A stretch of DNA of 52,596 nt from Silicimonas sp. (GCA_022824315.1 JAJEAC010000200.1:1-52596), one strand, 5' to 3'. Shown: positions 1 through 11,881, numbered from the stretch's first letter. Notes: a model not told the origin generated them from the letters alone. Translations and numbers: made by a program.

Positions 1-1
1 A

Positions 2-367
2 CTGCCCGAAATCCCGCCCCGACCGAAAGGGAGGCGCGGACGGATCGCGAAGTCCGACGCGCACAACCTGCACGAGCGCCTCGCAAAGCACGAGGAGTCC
101 GTGCTGCGCTTCATGGGGGATCCGGATGTCAGCTTCACAAATAATGCCGGCGAACAGAAAATCAGGATGGCGAAGGTCAAGATCAAGGTGTCCGGATGCT
201 TCCGGACCTGGAGCCACGCCGAGGCATGGTGCCGGATCTCAAGCTATCTCAGCTCGATGGCCGCGCTCGGATACAACCCTCTCGTCGCAATCCAGATCGC
301 GCTCGCCGGAAACGCCGCAGACATGATCAAATTGCACAACCCCAAACCCGCCTCCAGGGAGGGGTGA
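2..367 (+). CDS. IS66-family transposase (TnpC), 3' fragment cut by the window edge
   Basis: The reading frame is open from base 2 and ends in TGA at 365-367, so about 121 C-terminal residues are visible. The block SFTNNAGEQKIRMAKVKIKV followed by SGCFRTW, a CRISSYLSS stretch and a short basic tail is the C-terminal signature of IS66 transposases (family form: FTNNxAExxlRxxKvkqKvSGxFRs, then a CRIRSY-like run). The Asn-Asn-x-x-Glu motif holds the last acidic catalytic residue of the DDE domain. The 5' part lies outside the window, so whether the element is intact cannot be judged. I did not find a convincing terminal inverted repeat downstream of the stop. Confidence 0.85.
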   Translation: MPEIPPRPKGRRGRIAKSDAHNLHERLAKHEESVLRFMGDPDVSFTNNAGEQKIRMAKVKIKVSGCFRTWSHAEAWCRISSYLSSMAALGYNPLVAIQIALAGNAADMIKLHNPKPASREG

Positions 368-1191
368 GCAGTTACGAACACCACCAATATGGGGAAGCAG
401 TTCCGCAATGGCCGCGCTGATCGTGCGTGATCGCCCCAAATAGTCGTGCCCTGACCGCGTGAATCGTGTCCGTCACGCGGCTCGCTGCCCCGACAAGCGC
501 CGCCGCTTGCGCCAGGATGTCTCATTGAGGCTGCCGGTTGATTTGGCAGTTCCAGACTAGGAATTCAGGTGAGGCGCTTGGGAACTTGACCCGGCGGATT
601 GCGGCGGGGGTTGGTGTCGGTGTGTCTCGGCGTCTCGATTGCCCGAGCTTTACGCGCAACATTGAGTCCATGCGCAAGTTTTCTTGCGCATACGATTGAT
701 ATTTGCGCCTACATTGCCGCTTGGGTGGAGGAACATGTCGACGACGCGGAGCGCGAGCGATTTCGGGAGGTCGTGGAGCGGGAGCTTCTGAGGCTTCACG
801 ACGGCAATTTCTCGCGGTACCGCGTCAGGCCATCCGAATTTTCCAGTTGGCAGGCGAACCGGTACGGACAGGAGCTGTTTGGTTTGCGTCTTGGGCAACG
901 CGGCGATGCAGATTTTTCAGCCCGGGCGGTCAAGGCATCAGTCGGAGAGACGGGGACTCCATCGTCCGCGCATCAGGGAATCCGGGTTTGGCGTTGAGTT
1001 TCAGGGTTTGGGTGAGTTTGAACGCAGGGTCGAGAACTCCGCTAAGAGATCGCGTAGTCTCGTCACAGCGCATTGCTGTTGCCGTGAGCGAAGTTCGGGA
1101 TGATTTCGGGCATCCAGCATGTTTCCGGCGGGGCAATGGGCCGCGCTTGCTGAGAGGGCAATCTCGCATTCATTTGCCTGACGTCCGGGTC
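368..1191. other. Gene-poor stretch between IS66 remnant and the liu operon
   Basis: There is no gene here that I can name. A plus-strand frame at about 599-997 contains a protein-like middle part (WVEEHVDDAERERF followed by a VERELLRLHDGN segment and RVRPSEFSSW) that reads better than random GC-rich DNA. It lacks a good start and ribosome binding site, and its C-terminal third looks random. It is probably a decayed accessory gene next to the insertion sequence. The rest shows nothing recognisable. Confidence 0.35.
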
Positions 1192-1234
1192 TTGCAATTC
1201 GGATTCAGCACGAATATGAATGAACAGTCATTCA
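1192..1234 (+). promoter_or_regulatory. Candidate sigma-70 promoter with overlapping TetR-type operator for the liu operon
   Basis: TTGCAA at 1192-1197 and TATGAA at 1215-1220, 17 bp apart, fit a sigma-70 promoter. An 18-bp inverted repeat, TGAATGAACAGTCATTCA (1217-1234; 7-bp arms, 4-bp centre), overlaps the -10 element and ends 16 bases before the regulator's ATG. Its arms match the TGAATGA...TCATTCA operator that I recall for the TetR-type acyl-CoA sensor FadR of Bacillus, and they resemble sites of proteobacterial TetR regulators of fatty-acid and branched-chain catabolism. The inferred effect is autorepression of the whole operon, relieved by an acyl-CoA. Confidence 0.65.
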
Positions 1235-1250
1235 CTTTCACGATGCACAC

Positions 1251-1841
1251 ATGCTCGAAAGCAAGGACACGAAGGCAAAGATCAGAAAGGCGGCGCTTCG
1301 GCTGTTCGCGGAGCGCGGATACAACGCGGTTTCGATGCGCGACCTCGCCGACGCTATCGGCATGCGGCAGGGTGGCCTCTACAACCACTTCGAAGGCAAG
1401 CAGGCGCTTCTGTCCGACCTTATGGAAACGCACATGGTTGCTCTCCTTGAGGCACTGGACACGGCAATGGCCGGCGTCGGCGGAACCCGCCCCCGGCTGG
1501 AAGCCTTCGTGCGTCACCACGTTGCCCATCACCTGAACTACCCGGATGACGTGTTCCTCGCATACATGGAGATTCGTTCCTTGGACCCAGGAAACCGGGC
1601 ACGGATCGTCGCTCTGCGGAACCGGTACGAACACATGCTGCGAACGATCCTCGATGATGGATCCGCGGAGGGCCTGTTCGCCATAGGAGATGCCGCCGTT
1701 CACGCGAGAATGCTCCTGGCAATGATGACCGGCGTTACAGTCTGGTATTGTGAGAACGGACGGTTGACACGCGACGAGGTCGTGGAACTCTATCTCGGTG
1801 CGGCACTGCAATCCGTCGGATTGGCGACGTTGCCGCCATGA
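1251..1841 (+). CDS. TetR/AcrR-family regulator of the leucine-catabolism operon
   Basis: This 196-residue protein is the usual length for the family. Residues 1-60 form the DNA-binding helix-turn-helix domain ([15 protein letters not shown], then a [11 protein letters not shown] segment and [14 protein letters not shown]). The remainder is a helical ligand-binding domain without specific motifs I can assign. It is the first gene of a tightly packed operon and its TGA overlaps the ATG of liuB (ATGA at 1838-1841). With the operator just upstream, it most likely represses itself and the catabolic genes and senses a CoA thioester. Many proteobacteria use a MerR-type LiuR for this job; TetR-type alternatives (LiuQ, PsrA-like) are known. 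The ligand is inferred. Confidence 0.85.
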   Translation: MLESKDTKAKIRKAALRLFAERGYNAVSMRDLADAIGMRQGGLYNHFEGKQALLSDLMETHMVALLEALDTAMAGVGGTRPRLEAFVRHHVAHHLNYPDDVFLAYMEIRSLDPGNRARIVALRNRYEHMLRTILDDGSAEGLFAIGDAAVHARMLLAMMTGVTVWYCENGRLTRDEVVELYLGAALQSVGLATLPP

Positions 1842-3442
1842 AGATCGAGAGCCGCATCGACACGGCTTCGGATGACTTCGCCGCAAACCGGGCGGAGATG
1901 GAGGTCCGTCTGGCCGAGTTCGAGGCGGCGGCGGAGATAGCCCTCGCGGGCGGCGGGGAGCGGGCCCGCGCCCGCCATCTCGCACGCGGCAAGATGCTGC
2001 CCAGGGACCGGGTGGAGGGGCTGCTCGATCCGGAATCGCCGTTTCTGGAGATAGGGCTGCTCGCGGCGCATGGCATGCACGAGGGCGAGGTGCCTGCGGC
2101 GGGGGCAATTGCCGGCATCGGCCTGGTCGCCGGTCGGCACGTGATGGTGTTCGCCAACGATGCAACCGTGAAGGGCGGCATCTACCATCCAATGACGGTC
2201 AAGAAGCATCTTCGCGCCCAGGAAATCGCCCAGGCAAACCGATTGCCTTGCGTCTACCTCGTCGACAGCGGAGGCGCGAATCTGACCAGCCAGGACGAGG
2301 TATTCCCGGACCGCGATCACTTCGGACGCATCTTCTACAACCAGGCGAACATGAGTGCCGAAGGCATTCCCCAGATCGCCGTTGTCATGGGATCCTGCAC
2401 GGCAGGCGGCGCCTATGTCCCCGCCATGAGCGACGAGACTGTCATCGTCCGCAACCAGGGCACGATCTTCCTGGCCGGGCCGCCATTGGTGATGGCTGCA
2501 ACCGGCGAGGAGGTGAGCGCGGAAGAGCTCGGCGGAGCGGAGATGCACACACACGTGTCCGGCGTTGCCGACCACCTCGCGGAAGATGACGCCCATGCGC
2601 TCGAAATCGCGCGCCGGATCGTGTCCCATCTCGGCGCGGCCTATGGCGCCATTCCGGACCGGCAGGCCCCGGAACTACCCGCCCATGACCCTGCGGAACT
2701 GATCGGCGTCGTGCCTGCCGACCAGCGCACGCCCTATGATATTCGAGAGGTCATCGCCCGCGTGGTTGACGGTAGCCGATTCGACGAGTTCAAGGCCCGG
2801 TTCGGAGAAACGCTCGTTTGCGGATTTGCCCATGTCTACGGCATTCCCGTCGGCATCGTCGCCAACAACGGAGTGCTGTTTGCGGAGAGCGCCCAGAAGG
2901 GTGCGCATTTCATCGAGCTTTGCAGCCAACGCCGCATTCCGCTGGTCTTCCTGCAGAACATCACCGGGTTCATGGTGGGTCGTCAGGCCGAGCAAGGCGG
3001 CATCGCGCGGCACGGTGCAAAGTTGGTGACGGCCGTGTCCACAACCGCTGTGCCGAAGGTGACGCTGATCGTCGGCGCATCCTATGGCGCCGGGAACTAC
3101 GGGATGGCGGGGCGCGCCTATTCTCCCCGTTTCCTGTGGACGTGGCCAAACTCCCGCATTGCCGTGATGGGTGGCGAACAGGCGGCCCGTACGCTGGGCA
3201 TTGTCAAGCGTGAGGCCATGGAGAAGCAGGGCAAGGAATGGTCGAAGGAGGAAGAGGCGGCCTTCCGTGCCCCGACGGAGAAGATGTTCGCCCGTCAGAG
3301 CCACGCACTCTATGCCAGCGCGCGCCTCTGGGACGACGGAATCATCGATCCCCGCAACAGTCGCGAGATACTCGGACTGTCGCTCGGTGCCGCGCTCAAC
3401 GCGCCGATCCCCGAAACCCGGTTCGGCATTTTCAGGATGTAG
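1838..3442 (+). CDS. liuB: 3-methylcrotonyl-CoA carboxylase, carboxyltransferase (beta) subunit
   Basis: This 534-residue protein carries the full acyl-CoA carboxyltransferase fold (two crotonase-like halves). It moves CO2 from biotin to 3-methylcrotonyl-CoA, giving 3-methylglutaconyl-CoA in leucine and isovalerate breakdown. Visible family motifs are [15 protein letters not shown] (here [13 protein letters not shown]), the [17 protein letters not shown] oxyanion segment in the N-half, and [11 protein letters not shown] and [16 protein letters not shown] in the C-half. The combination with liuD, liuE and liuC in one operon favours methylcrotonyl-CoA over propionyl- or geranyl-CoA as substrate. 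It starts inside the TetR stop codon and is followed after 3 bases by the macro-domain gene. Confidence 0.93.
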   Translation: MKIESRIDTASDDFAANRAEMEVRLAEFEAAAEIALAGGGERARARHLARGKMLPRDRVEGLLDPESPFLEIGLLAAHGMHEGEVPAAGAIAGIGLVAGRHVMVFANDATVKGGIYHPMTVKKHLRAQEIAQANRLPCVYLVDSGGANLTSQDEVFPDRDHFGRIFYNQANMSAEGIPQIAVVMGSCTAGGAYVPAMSDETVIVRNQGTIFLAGPPLVMAATGEEVSAEELGGAEMHTHVSGVADHLAEDDAHALEIARRIVSHLGAAYGAIPDRQAPELPAHDPAELIGVVPADQRTPYDIREVIARVVDGSRFDEFKARFGETLVCGFAHVYGIPVGIVANNGVLFAESAQKGAHFIELCSQRRIPLVFLQNITGFMVGRQAEQGGIARHGAKLVTAVSTTAVPKVTLIVGASYGAGNYGMAGRAYSPRFLWTWPNSRIAVMGGEQAARTLGIVKREAMEKQGKEWSKEEEAAFRAPTEKMFARQSHALYASARLWDDGIIDPRNSREILGLSLGAALNAPIPETRFGIFRM

Positions 3443-3445
3443 CCC

Positions 3446-3938
3446 ATGCCAATCGAAATCCTTCAAGCAGACATCACAACGCTCGACGTCGACGCCATCG
3501 TCAACGCTGCCAATCCGTCGCTGCTCGGCGGAGGCGGGGTGGACGGCGCGATACACCGGGCCGCCGGCCCGGGACTTCTCGAAGAGTGCCGGACCCTAGG
3601 CGGGTGCGAGACGGGTCAGGCGAAGATCACCGCGGGCCACAAACTGGCGGCCCGCTTCGTCATTCATACCGTCGGCCCCGTCTGGCGGGGCGGCGACCAG
3701 GACGAAGAGGCGCTGCTCCGATCCTGCTACGTGAAGTTGCTTCGCCTTGCGGAAAGGCATGGCTGCGCCTCCATCGCCTTTCCAGCCATTTCGACGGGTG
3801 TCTACGGGTTTCCGGCCGATCGCGCGGCCCGCGTGGCGCTCCGGGCCGTCAGGCCGACGCATCTCGACTGCAAACTCGTCTGCTTCGATACCGCAATGGA
3901 GCGCCATTTGCAGGATGCGATGCAGCACTTGAACACCG

Positions 3939-3949
<11 letters not shown>
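3446..3949 (+). CDS. Macro-domain protein (ADP-ribose / O-acyl-ADP-ribose hydrolase type)
   Basis: This 167-residue single-domain protein has the YmdB / MacroD-type motifs: D9 in [24 protein letters not shown] at about 20-37 (D33 corresponds to the catalytic position of the family), [16 protein letters not shown], and the phosphate loop ISTGVYGFP at 115-123. The family binds ADP-ribose and removes it from proteins, or deacetylates O-acetyl-ADP-ribose made by sirtuins. The gene begins 3 bases after the liuB stop and overlaps liuD by 11 bases, so it is translated as part of the leucine operon. That position is unusual, and no leucine-pathway reaction requires a macro domain. The substrate in this setting is unknown. 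Confidence 0.92.
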
Positions 3950-5896
<1,947 letters not shown>

Positions 5897-5900
<4 letters not shown>

Positions 5901-6751
5901 GCGATCGGGTGCTGATCTTCGAAATGGCGCCGCGCGACGGTTTGCAGAACGAGGCGCGTGTCATTCCGACAGAGGACAAGATCGCGCTTGTCGACGCCCT
6001 TTCCGGATCCGGTCTCGGCAAGATCGAGACGGCGAGCTTCGTTTCGCCAAAATGGGTGCCGCAGATGGCGGACGGCGCTGAGGTCATGGCCGGAATCACC
6101 AGGCGAGACGGCGTGGCCTACACTGCGCTGACGCCCAACATGAAGGGTCTTGAACGCGCACTTGCCGCAGGTGCAGACGAGGTGGCGGTCTTCGGGGCTG
6201 CATCCGAGACGTTCAGTCAGAAGAACATCAATTGCTCCATCGCCGAGAGCTTCAAGCGCTTTCGCCCGATCGTGGACCGCGCGGCTGCCGAAGGCGTGCC
6301 AGTGCGAGGCTACGTGTCCTGCGTCACCGACTGTCCCTACGAGGGCGCGGTTGCACCGGGTTCAGTGGCCGAGGTTGCCAGGGCGCTGCTGGACATGGGG
6401 TGTTACGAAATCTCTCTCGGAGACACGATCGGCAAGGGATCCCCGGAATCCGTCTCGGCCATGCTCGATTTCGTTCTCTCGGAGGTTCCGGCAGTGCAGG
6501 TTGCGGGACACTTTCACGACACGGGCGGACGTGCGCTCGACAACATCATGGCGGCTCTTGCGCTTGGCATTCGGACGTTCGACGCTTCGGCCGGCGGGAT
6601 TGGCGGCTGCCCCTATGCCCCGGGAGCGCGAGGGAACGTAGCGACCGAGGCGGTCGCGGGCTTGCTGGACGCGGAAGGATTTGAAACGGGAATTGACGCC
6701 GACGCGCTGGGGGAGGCCGCCCGCTTTGCGCGGCGCCTGAGAGCCGGTTAG
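5897..6751 (+). CDS. liuE: Hydroxymethylglutaryl-CoA lyase
   Basis: This 284-residue TIM-barrel enzyme of the HMGL-like family cleaves HMG-CoA to acetoacetate and acetyl-CoA, the last step of leucine breakdown. Family features are EMAPRDGLQNE at the N-terminus (R and D in the active site), the LGDTIGKGSP segment, the HFHDTGGRALDN metal-binding segment and GGIGGCPYAPGARGNVATE with the catalytic Cys loop. GGAG at 5885-5888 sits 8 bases before the ATG, which overlaps the liuD stop. It is followed by liuC after two bases. Confidence 0.94.
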
Positions 6752-6753
6752 AA

Positions 6754-7560
6754 ATGCGCATGCATAAGTTCCAAGCGATATCCGTTGACGTCGACAAGCG
6801 CGGCGTCGCCGATCTCAGGCTCAACAACCCGGAGCGGCGGAACGCATTGTCAGCACAGATGATGAACGAGCTTGCCGCCTTCACACGGCTCGTGTGCGAC
6901 CGCAGGGACATGCGGGTGGTCGTCCTTTCGGGTGCTGGTGGAATGTTCTGCGCGGGCGGCGACCTGACCTGGATGAAGGCCCAGATCAACGCGAACCGGA
7001 AAACGCGCATGGCGGAAGCGCGACGCCTGGCCATGATGCTAAAGGACCTGAACGAAATGCCGTTGCCTCTCATAGGCCGTGTTGAGGGCGCGGCGCTCGG
7101 CGGTGGAGTGGGAATGGCCTGCGTCTGCGACATTGCGATCGCGTCCCGCGACTGCAGGATCGGACTGACGGAAACGCGGCTCGGACTGATTCCGGCCACG
7201 ATCGGCCCCTATGTCGTTGCGCGAATTGGAGAGGCGCGCGCGAGGCAGGTGGTCATGAGCGGAAGGGTGTTCCGCGGTGACGAGGCAGCGGCACTGGGCA
7301 TCGTCGCAAGAGCGGTGGAGCCGGAGGAGATGGATGCGGCCATCGCCGACGAGGTGGCGCCATTCCTGGAGCTTCCGCAGGGACCTCCGGGTCGCGCGAA
7401 GGCACTTGTCCGTTCACTGGGGCCGCGGATCGACGATGCGGTCATCGAGGCGTCGATCCAACGTCTCGCGGACACCTGGGAAACGGAAGAAGCGCGCGAG
7501 GGCATCGCGGCGTTTCTGGAAAAGCGCAAGCCACGGTGGGCTGGCACGGGAGGAGCCTGA
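6754..7560 (+). CDS. liuC: Methylglutaconyl-CoA hydratase (crotonase family)
   Basis: This 268-residue crotonase-family protein contains the oxyanion-hole segments GAGGMFCAGGDLTWM and RVEGAALGGGVGMACVCDIAIAS-type motif. Placed directly after liuE, it should hydrate 3-methylglutaconyl-CoA to HMG-CoA. Two start codons are possible, ATG at 6754 and ATG at 6760; neither has a strong ribosome binding site and coupling to liuE is likely. The crotonase family is functionally broad, so the substrate is assigned from the operon. The next gene's ribosome binding site is within the last codons. Confidence 0.88.
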   Translation: MRMHKFQAISVDVDKRGVADLRLNNPERRNALSAQMMNELAAFTRLVCDRRDMRVVVLSGAGGMFCAGGDLTWMKAQINANRKTRMAEARRLAMMLKDLNEMPLPLIGRVEGAALGGGVGMACVCDIAIASRDCRIGLTETRLGLIPATIGPYVVARIGEARARQVVMSGRVFRGDEAAALGIVARAVEPEEMDAAIADEVAPFLELPQGPPGRAKALVRSLGPRIDDAVIEASIQRLADTWETEEAREGIAAFLEKRKPRWAGTGGA

Positions 7561-7562
7561 GG

Positions 7563-8780
7563 ATGGGCGCAATGGATGTTTCGGACCCGATCATGATTTG
7601 CGGTGCGGCGCGCACGCCGCTTGGAGCTTTTCAGGGCGAGCTTTCGCGTGTTCCGGCGACGGAGCTCGGGTCAATTGCGATTGATGCCGCCGTCCGCGAC
7701 GCGGGAGTCGACAAGGCCAAGGTCGACGAGGTCCTGATTGGCAATGTTCTGCCCGCCGGTCTCGGGCAGGCCCCTGCGCGACAGGCCGCCCTCGGTGCCG
7801 GTCTGCCGGATTCGGTTCCGTGCACGACGGTCTCCAAGGTGTGCGGTTCCGGGATGAAGGCGGTCATGCAGGCCCATGACGCGATTGCCGTCGGAACCGT
7901 CGACGTGGTTGTGGCGGGCGGCATGGAGAGCATGTCTGGTGCTCCCTACCTCCTTCCCGCCGGCCGGTCCGGTGCCAGGATCGGCCACACGAAGATGCTC
8001 GACCACATGATGCTCGACGGGCTGGAGGACGCATTTGAGATTGCTGCGGACGGCAGCAGGCGGTCCATGGGCACGTTCGGTGAAGATTGTGCCGAGAAAT
8101 TCCAGTTCACGCGCGACGATCAGGACGCGTACGCAATCGAAAGCGTGACGCGCGCGAAGCAAGCTGCCGCCGAGGGACGCTTTGACTGGGAAATCGCGCC
8201 GGTCGCCGTGAAGGGGAAGCGTGAGAAGATCGTGGACAGCGACGAAGGTCCCCGGCAGATAGACTTGGACAGGATTCCCAGCTTGCGTCCCGCCTTCAGG
8301 AAGAATGGGACAATCACGGCAGCCTCTTCCTCGTCTATGAATGATGGTGCTGCAGCACTGGTGCTGGCACGCGCCTCGGTTGCCGAGGCGATGGAATTGA
8401 CACCGGTCGCCCGGATCGCGGGACATGCAGCCTTCGCTGGCGAGCCCGGCTGGTTCACTACTGCTCCGGTCTTTGCCAAGCGCGCACTTCTCGAAAGGGT
8501 TGGCTGGGATCTCGACACCGTTGACCTGTTTGAAATAAACGAGGCATTCGCCTGCGTTCCCTTGGTGTCGATGCGGGAGATGGGCATAGAGCATGAGCGC
8601 CTGAACGTGCATGGTGGCGCCGTGGCGCTCGGCCACCCGATCGGGGCATCAGGCGCACGCATCATCGTGACACTGCTCGGTGCCATGCAGGCGAGACGGG
8701 CGCGGAAAGGCGTGGCCTCGATCTGCATTGGGGGCGGGGAAGCAACCGCGATCGCGATCGAATCCGAATTCCAATCCTGA
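7563..8780 (+). CDS. Acetyl-CoA C-acetyltransferase (thiolase)
   Basis: This is a 405-residue thiolase. Cys94 in KVCGSGMKA is the acyl-carrying nucleophile; GGMESMSGAPYLLP, the His in GGAVALGHPIGASGAR and the second Cys in CIGGGEATAIAIE complete the active site. It probably interconverts acetoacetyl-CoA and two acetyl-CoA, drawing off the end product of leucine breakdown. The ATG at 7563 is chosen because AGGAG (7551-7555) lies 7 bases before it; an upstream GTG at 7536 would need a 25-base overlap and adds no conserved sequence. No acetoacetate-activating enzyme is seen in the window. This is the last gene of the operon. Confidence 0.92.
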   Translation: MGAMDVSDPIMICGAARTPLGAFQGELSRVPATELGSIAIDAAVRDAGVDKAKVDEVLIGNVLPAGLGQAPARQAALGAGLPDSVPCTTVSKVCGSGMKAVMQAHDAIAVGTVDVVVAGGMESMSGAPYLLPAGRSGARIGHTKMLDHMMLDGLEDAFEIAADGSRRSMGTFGEDCAEKFQFTRDDQDAYAIESVTRAKQAAAEGRFDWEIAPVAVKGKREKIVDSDEGPRQIDLDRIPSLRPAFRKNGTITAASSSSMNDGAAALVLARASVAEAMELTPVARIAGHAAFAGEPGWFTTAPVFAKRALLERVGWDLDTVDLFEINEAFACVPLVSMREMGIEHERLNVHGGAVALGHPIGASGARIIVTLLGAMQARRARKGVASICIGGGEATAIAIESEFQS

Positions 8781-9162
8781 GTCACCGTGGTTTCGACATT
8801 GAACGCGCAATTTCGGCTGATTCCGGTTGTCCGGTGATTTGCGATAAGGATTCTTGATGGCGCGGCAGAACTGCATTGACCGGAGGCAGCACTGTCAATC
8901 AACATGCACGGCCTGCGAGAGGCGGTGCGCGTCCGCTATCGCCGGCCAGATGATTTCGAGGCCGTCGCGTTGGTTTCGGGCGAGGACCTGCGCGCATTGT
9001 GAGCGCGGTAGGAGGTGTCTACGGAAACGTGCCCGAAGTGCGCGGGCGTGAAGTATGTTTGCGGGAGCCAAGATAAGTCACAATGAGACTTGACCGTGGA
9101 TTCGACCAGGTTCGCCAATCGGGATACGTAGTTGCAAGGCTTGGCAGAAGGGCATTCGGGCA
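8781..9162. other. Intergenic region between the liu operon and rmuC
   Basis: A 382-base gap. A 32-codon ATG frame (8904-9002) has an acceptable protein-like composition (RYRRPDDFEAVALVSGEDL) but no well-placed ribosome binding site, so I do not call it. No intrinsic terminator with a T-run follows the thiolase gene. The rmuC promoter should lie here but I cannot point to convincing elements. Confidence 0.4.
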
Positions 9163-10584
9163 ATGGGAATCGACACGTCGACGCTGACATTTGCAGGGGT
9201 TGTAGTACTGGGACTGCTGGTCGCCTACGCCCTGTTTCGTCGTCCAAGAGGCGATGCCGGCGCGCTGCAGTCCGAGATGTCCTCCTTGAAGAGGGACGCC
9301 AGGGAGAAGGATGAACTGCTTGTCGAAGCGCGAAGCAGCGCCGACAAGCACGAGGCGCTTGCGATCGAGCGAAGGGCAGAAACCGAGCGGCTGAACGGCG
9401 ACTTGTCAAAGCTCCGCAAGAGACTCGACGAAGAGACGGAGAAGCAGATCGGGTTGTCCAAGCGAATCTCGGAACTTGAAACCGAGATGAAGGCGGAACG
9501 AGCGGCATCGGAAGAGAAGATCGAGATGCTGACCAGGGTCCGTGAAGACATGGAGGCCAAGTTCAAGGCGCTGGCAGCGGAAGCCCTGAAGGTACAGGGT
9601 GAGCAGTTTTCGAAGGTCAATCTCGAGAGGCTCAATGTGGCGCTGACGCCACTGAAGGAGCATGTCGGTCACTTCGAAAAGGAACTCAAGGCCGTCCACA
9701 AGGCCACGATCGAGGACCGAGCCAGGCTCAAGGCCGAAATCGAACAGCTCAGCAGGCGGTCCGAAGCGATTTCCCATGAAGCGGTGGCGCTGACACGCGC
9801 CTTGAAGGGCGATCGGCAGCGGCAGGGCGCCTGGGGAGAAATGATACTTGAGAACATCCTGGAACGCTCGGGCCTGCGCGAGGGAGAGGAATACGATACC
9901 CAGGCCCACAGGGTGAGCGACGAAGGCGACCGGCTCCGCCCGGATGTCGTCGTGAAGATCCCGGGCGGGAAGACCTTGGTCGTCGACAGCAAGGTGTCGC
10001 TGGTGGCGTACACGGATGCGGTGAACTCGGAAGACGAGGAGGAGGCATCGAACGCGCGCAAGCGGCATGTCGACTCGCTGAAGCGCCACATAGACGACTT
10101 GGATGCAAGGGGCTACCAGCATGCCGAGGACTCCACGGTCGATTACGTCATCCTGTTCGTTCCGATCGAGGGTGCGCTTTCCGAGGCGCTGCGCGTGGAC
10201 GGCCAATTGACCGAATATGCGCTGGAGAGGAACGTCACGATCGCGACCCCGACGACGCTGATGATGGCGCTGAAGACGATTGCGCATGTCTGGGCGGTCG
10301 AGCGACGCAACCAGAATGCCGAAGCCATTGCCGAACGGGCCGGACGGCTCTACGACAAGGTCGTTGGCTTCGTTGACAACATGACGGATGTCGGCAAGCG
10401 GCTTGATCAGGCGCTGGACTCGCATAAGCGAGCGTTGGGGCAGCTTTCCAGCGGACGGGGCAATCTCTTGAGTCAAGTCGAAAGGCTGAAGGATCTCGGC
10501 GCGCGCACCAACAAGTCCATAGGCGTCTCGTTTGACGACAGCGAGAGCGCAGCCGCGCAGATCGAGCACGATCCGGACAAGTGA
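9163..10584 (+). CDS. rmuC: DNA recombination protein RmuC
   Basis: This 473-residue protein has the RmuC layout. An N-terminal membrane segment (about 7-23, FAGVVVLGLLVAYALF) is followed by a long coiled coil (about 35-150, rich in E, K, R and L heptads). The nuclease-like RmuC domain then runs to about residue 430 with GAWGEMILENILERSGL, the acidic DVVVKIPGGKTLVVDSKVS strand (restriction-endonuclease-like fold) and a YVILFVPIEGAL segment. In E. coli, RmuC limits inversions at short inverted repeats, but its biochemical activity is not well defined. It appears to be a single-gene unit. Confidence 0.92.
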   Translation: MGIDTSTLTFAGVVVLGLLVAYALFRRPRGDAGALQSEMSSLKRDAREKDELLVEARSSADKHEALAIERRAETERLNGDLSKLRKRLDEETEKQIGLSKRISELETEMKAERAASEEKIEMLTRVREDMEAKFKALAAEALKVQGEQFSKVNLERLNVALTPLKEHVGHFEKELKAVHKATIEDRARLKAEIEQLSRRSEAISHEAVALTRALKGDRQRQGAWGEMILENILERSGLREGEEYDTQAHRVSDEGDRLRPDVVVKIPGGKTLVVDSKVSLVAYTDAVNSEDEEEASNARKRHVDSLKRHIDDLDARGYQHAEDSTVDYVILFVPIEGALSEALRVDGQLTEYALERNVTIATPTTLMMALKTIAHVWAVERRNQNAEAIAERAGRLYDKVVGFVDNMTDVGKRLDQALDSHKRALGQLSSGRGNLLSQVERLKDLGARTNKSIGVSFDDSESAAAQIEHDPDK

Positions 10585-10869
10585 CCACGTCGCTTTGCGA
10601 CATCGGCTGCCGACTTCATGGCAGCGAGCCGCAGAACCATGCCTCTGACGACTTTGGCGGGTGCCGTCACCCTGGCTGCAGCAGACGGCCTTTCAATCAA
10701 TAGGTTGACGAGCGGCGCGAAAACGCATTCTCTGCCGTTTGGGACAGAAAATGATGGACTTGCCATCTGATGTGAAAGAGCGTCCCATTTTGACCGACAA
10801 GACTTGGCGTGGGTGGCCGGGGCCGCGCAAGTTCATGGAATCTGCCGGCACGAATCATGGAGAACTTGA

Positions 10870-11871
10870 ATGAACAAGAAGACGCTGCAATCTTTCGCGG
10901 TTGGTACTGCGATTTCGCTTTCCGCGGCATCGGCCGGAGCGGACAGCCACGGCATCACCGTGGCCTACTTTCTGGAGTGGCCGATGCCTTTCCAATATGC
11001 CAAGGTTGAAGGCATGTATGACGAGGCGCTCGGTGCACCGGTCACTTGGGTGAGCTTCGACACCGGCACCGCAATGTCGGCGGCGATGGCATCGGGCGAC
11101 ATTCAGATCGCGGTGAGCCAGGGCGTGCCGCCCTTCGTGGTTGCAACTTCTGCGGGCCAGGACCTGCAAATCGTCGACGTGGCAGTGAGCTATTCCGAAA
11201 ACGACAACTGCGTGGTGGCAAGCGCACTTGAGATCGACAAGAACTCGGCCGGCGAACTTGCCGGGAAGAAGGTCTCCGTGCCGCTTGGCACCGCGGCGCA
11301 CTACGGGTTCCTCAACCAGATGAACCATTTCGGCGTCGACATCACGACGATGGAGATTGTCGACATGGCTCCTGCGGAAGGTGCTGCGGCCCTTGCGCAA
11401 GGCTCGCTCGACATGGCGTGCGGCTGGGGTGGCGCACTTCGCCGGATGAAGGAACATGGCAATATCCTGCTCACGGGCGCCGAGAAGGAAGAGCTGGGAA
11501 TCCTTGTCTTCGACGTGACCTCCGCTCCGGCATCGTTCGTTGCCGAGGAAAGCGAAATGCTCGCGAAGTTCCTCGCGGTCACGGCGGAAGCCAACGCGAT
11601 GTGGGCGGATGAATCGAACCACGCCAAGATGCTTCCCGTCATCGCACAGGATGCTGGCATGTCCGAGGAAGACACGATGTCCACGCTCGCGACGTTCGTG
11701 TTTCCGCCTGTGGAGGAGCAGCTCAGCGCGAAGTGGCTGGGCGGCGGCGCCCAGAATTTCATGAGGGGCGTGGCCGAGGTGTTCGTTGGCGCAGGATCGA
11801 TTCCTTCCGCTTTGGACAGCTACGAGAACGCCGTGAATACCGGTCCGCTCGAGGCCGCAAAGGGCATGTAA
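10870..11871 (+). CDS. Periplasmic substrate-binding protein of a taurine/sulfonate-type ABC importer
   Basis: This 333-residue protein begins with a Sec signal peptide (MNKK, then a hydrophobic run, ending near SAGADS at about residue 25). The mature part has the SsuA/TauA-like fold: YFLEWPMPFQYAKVEGMY, a VSFDTGTAMSAAMASGDIQ segment and the GKKVSVPLGTAAHYGFLN hinge loop. Family members bind taurine, alkylsulfonates, nitrate, pyrimidine precursors or thiamine precursors, so the ligand cannot be read from the sequence. GGAGAA ends 5 bases before the ATG. A strong hairpin separates it from the ATPase gene and may let it be made in excess over the membrane parts. Confidence 0.88.
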   Translation: MNKKTLQSFAVGTAISLSAASAGADSHGITVAYFLEWPMPFQYAKVEGMYDEALGAPVTWVSFDTGTAMSAAMASGDIQIAVSQGVPPFVVATSAGQDLQIVDVAVSYSENDNCVVASALEIDKNSAGELAGKKVSVPLGTAAHYGFLNQMNHFGVDITTMEIVDMAPAEGAAALAQGSLDMACGWGGALRRMKEHGNILLTGAEKEELGILVFDVTSAPASFVAEESEMLAKFLAVTAEANAMWADESNHAKMLPVIAQDAGMSEEDTMSTLATFVFPPVEEQLSAKWLGGGAQNFMRGVAEVFVGAGSIPSALDSYENAVNTGPLEAAKGM

Positions 11872-11881
11872 TCTGCCTCTC

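Noticed and set aside
1170..2192. Long minus-strand open frame (340 codons)
   Set aside because: It is antisense to the TetR gene and liuB, with Arg/Pro/His-rich sequence and no domain; a shadow of high-GC coding DNA.
8904..9002. 32-codon frame between the thiolase gene and rmuC
   Set aside because: GGAGG is 17 bases away, too far for a ribosome binding site, and nothing supports expression.
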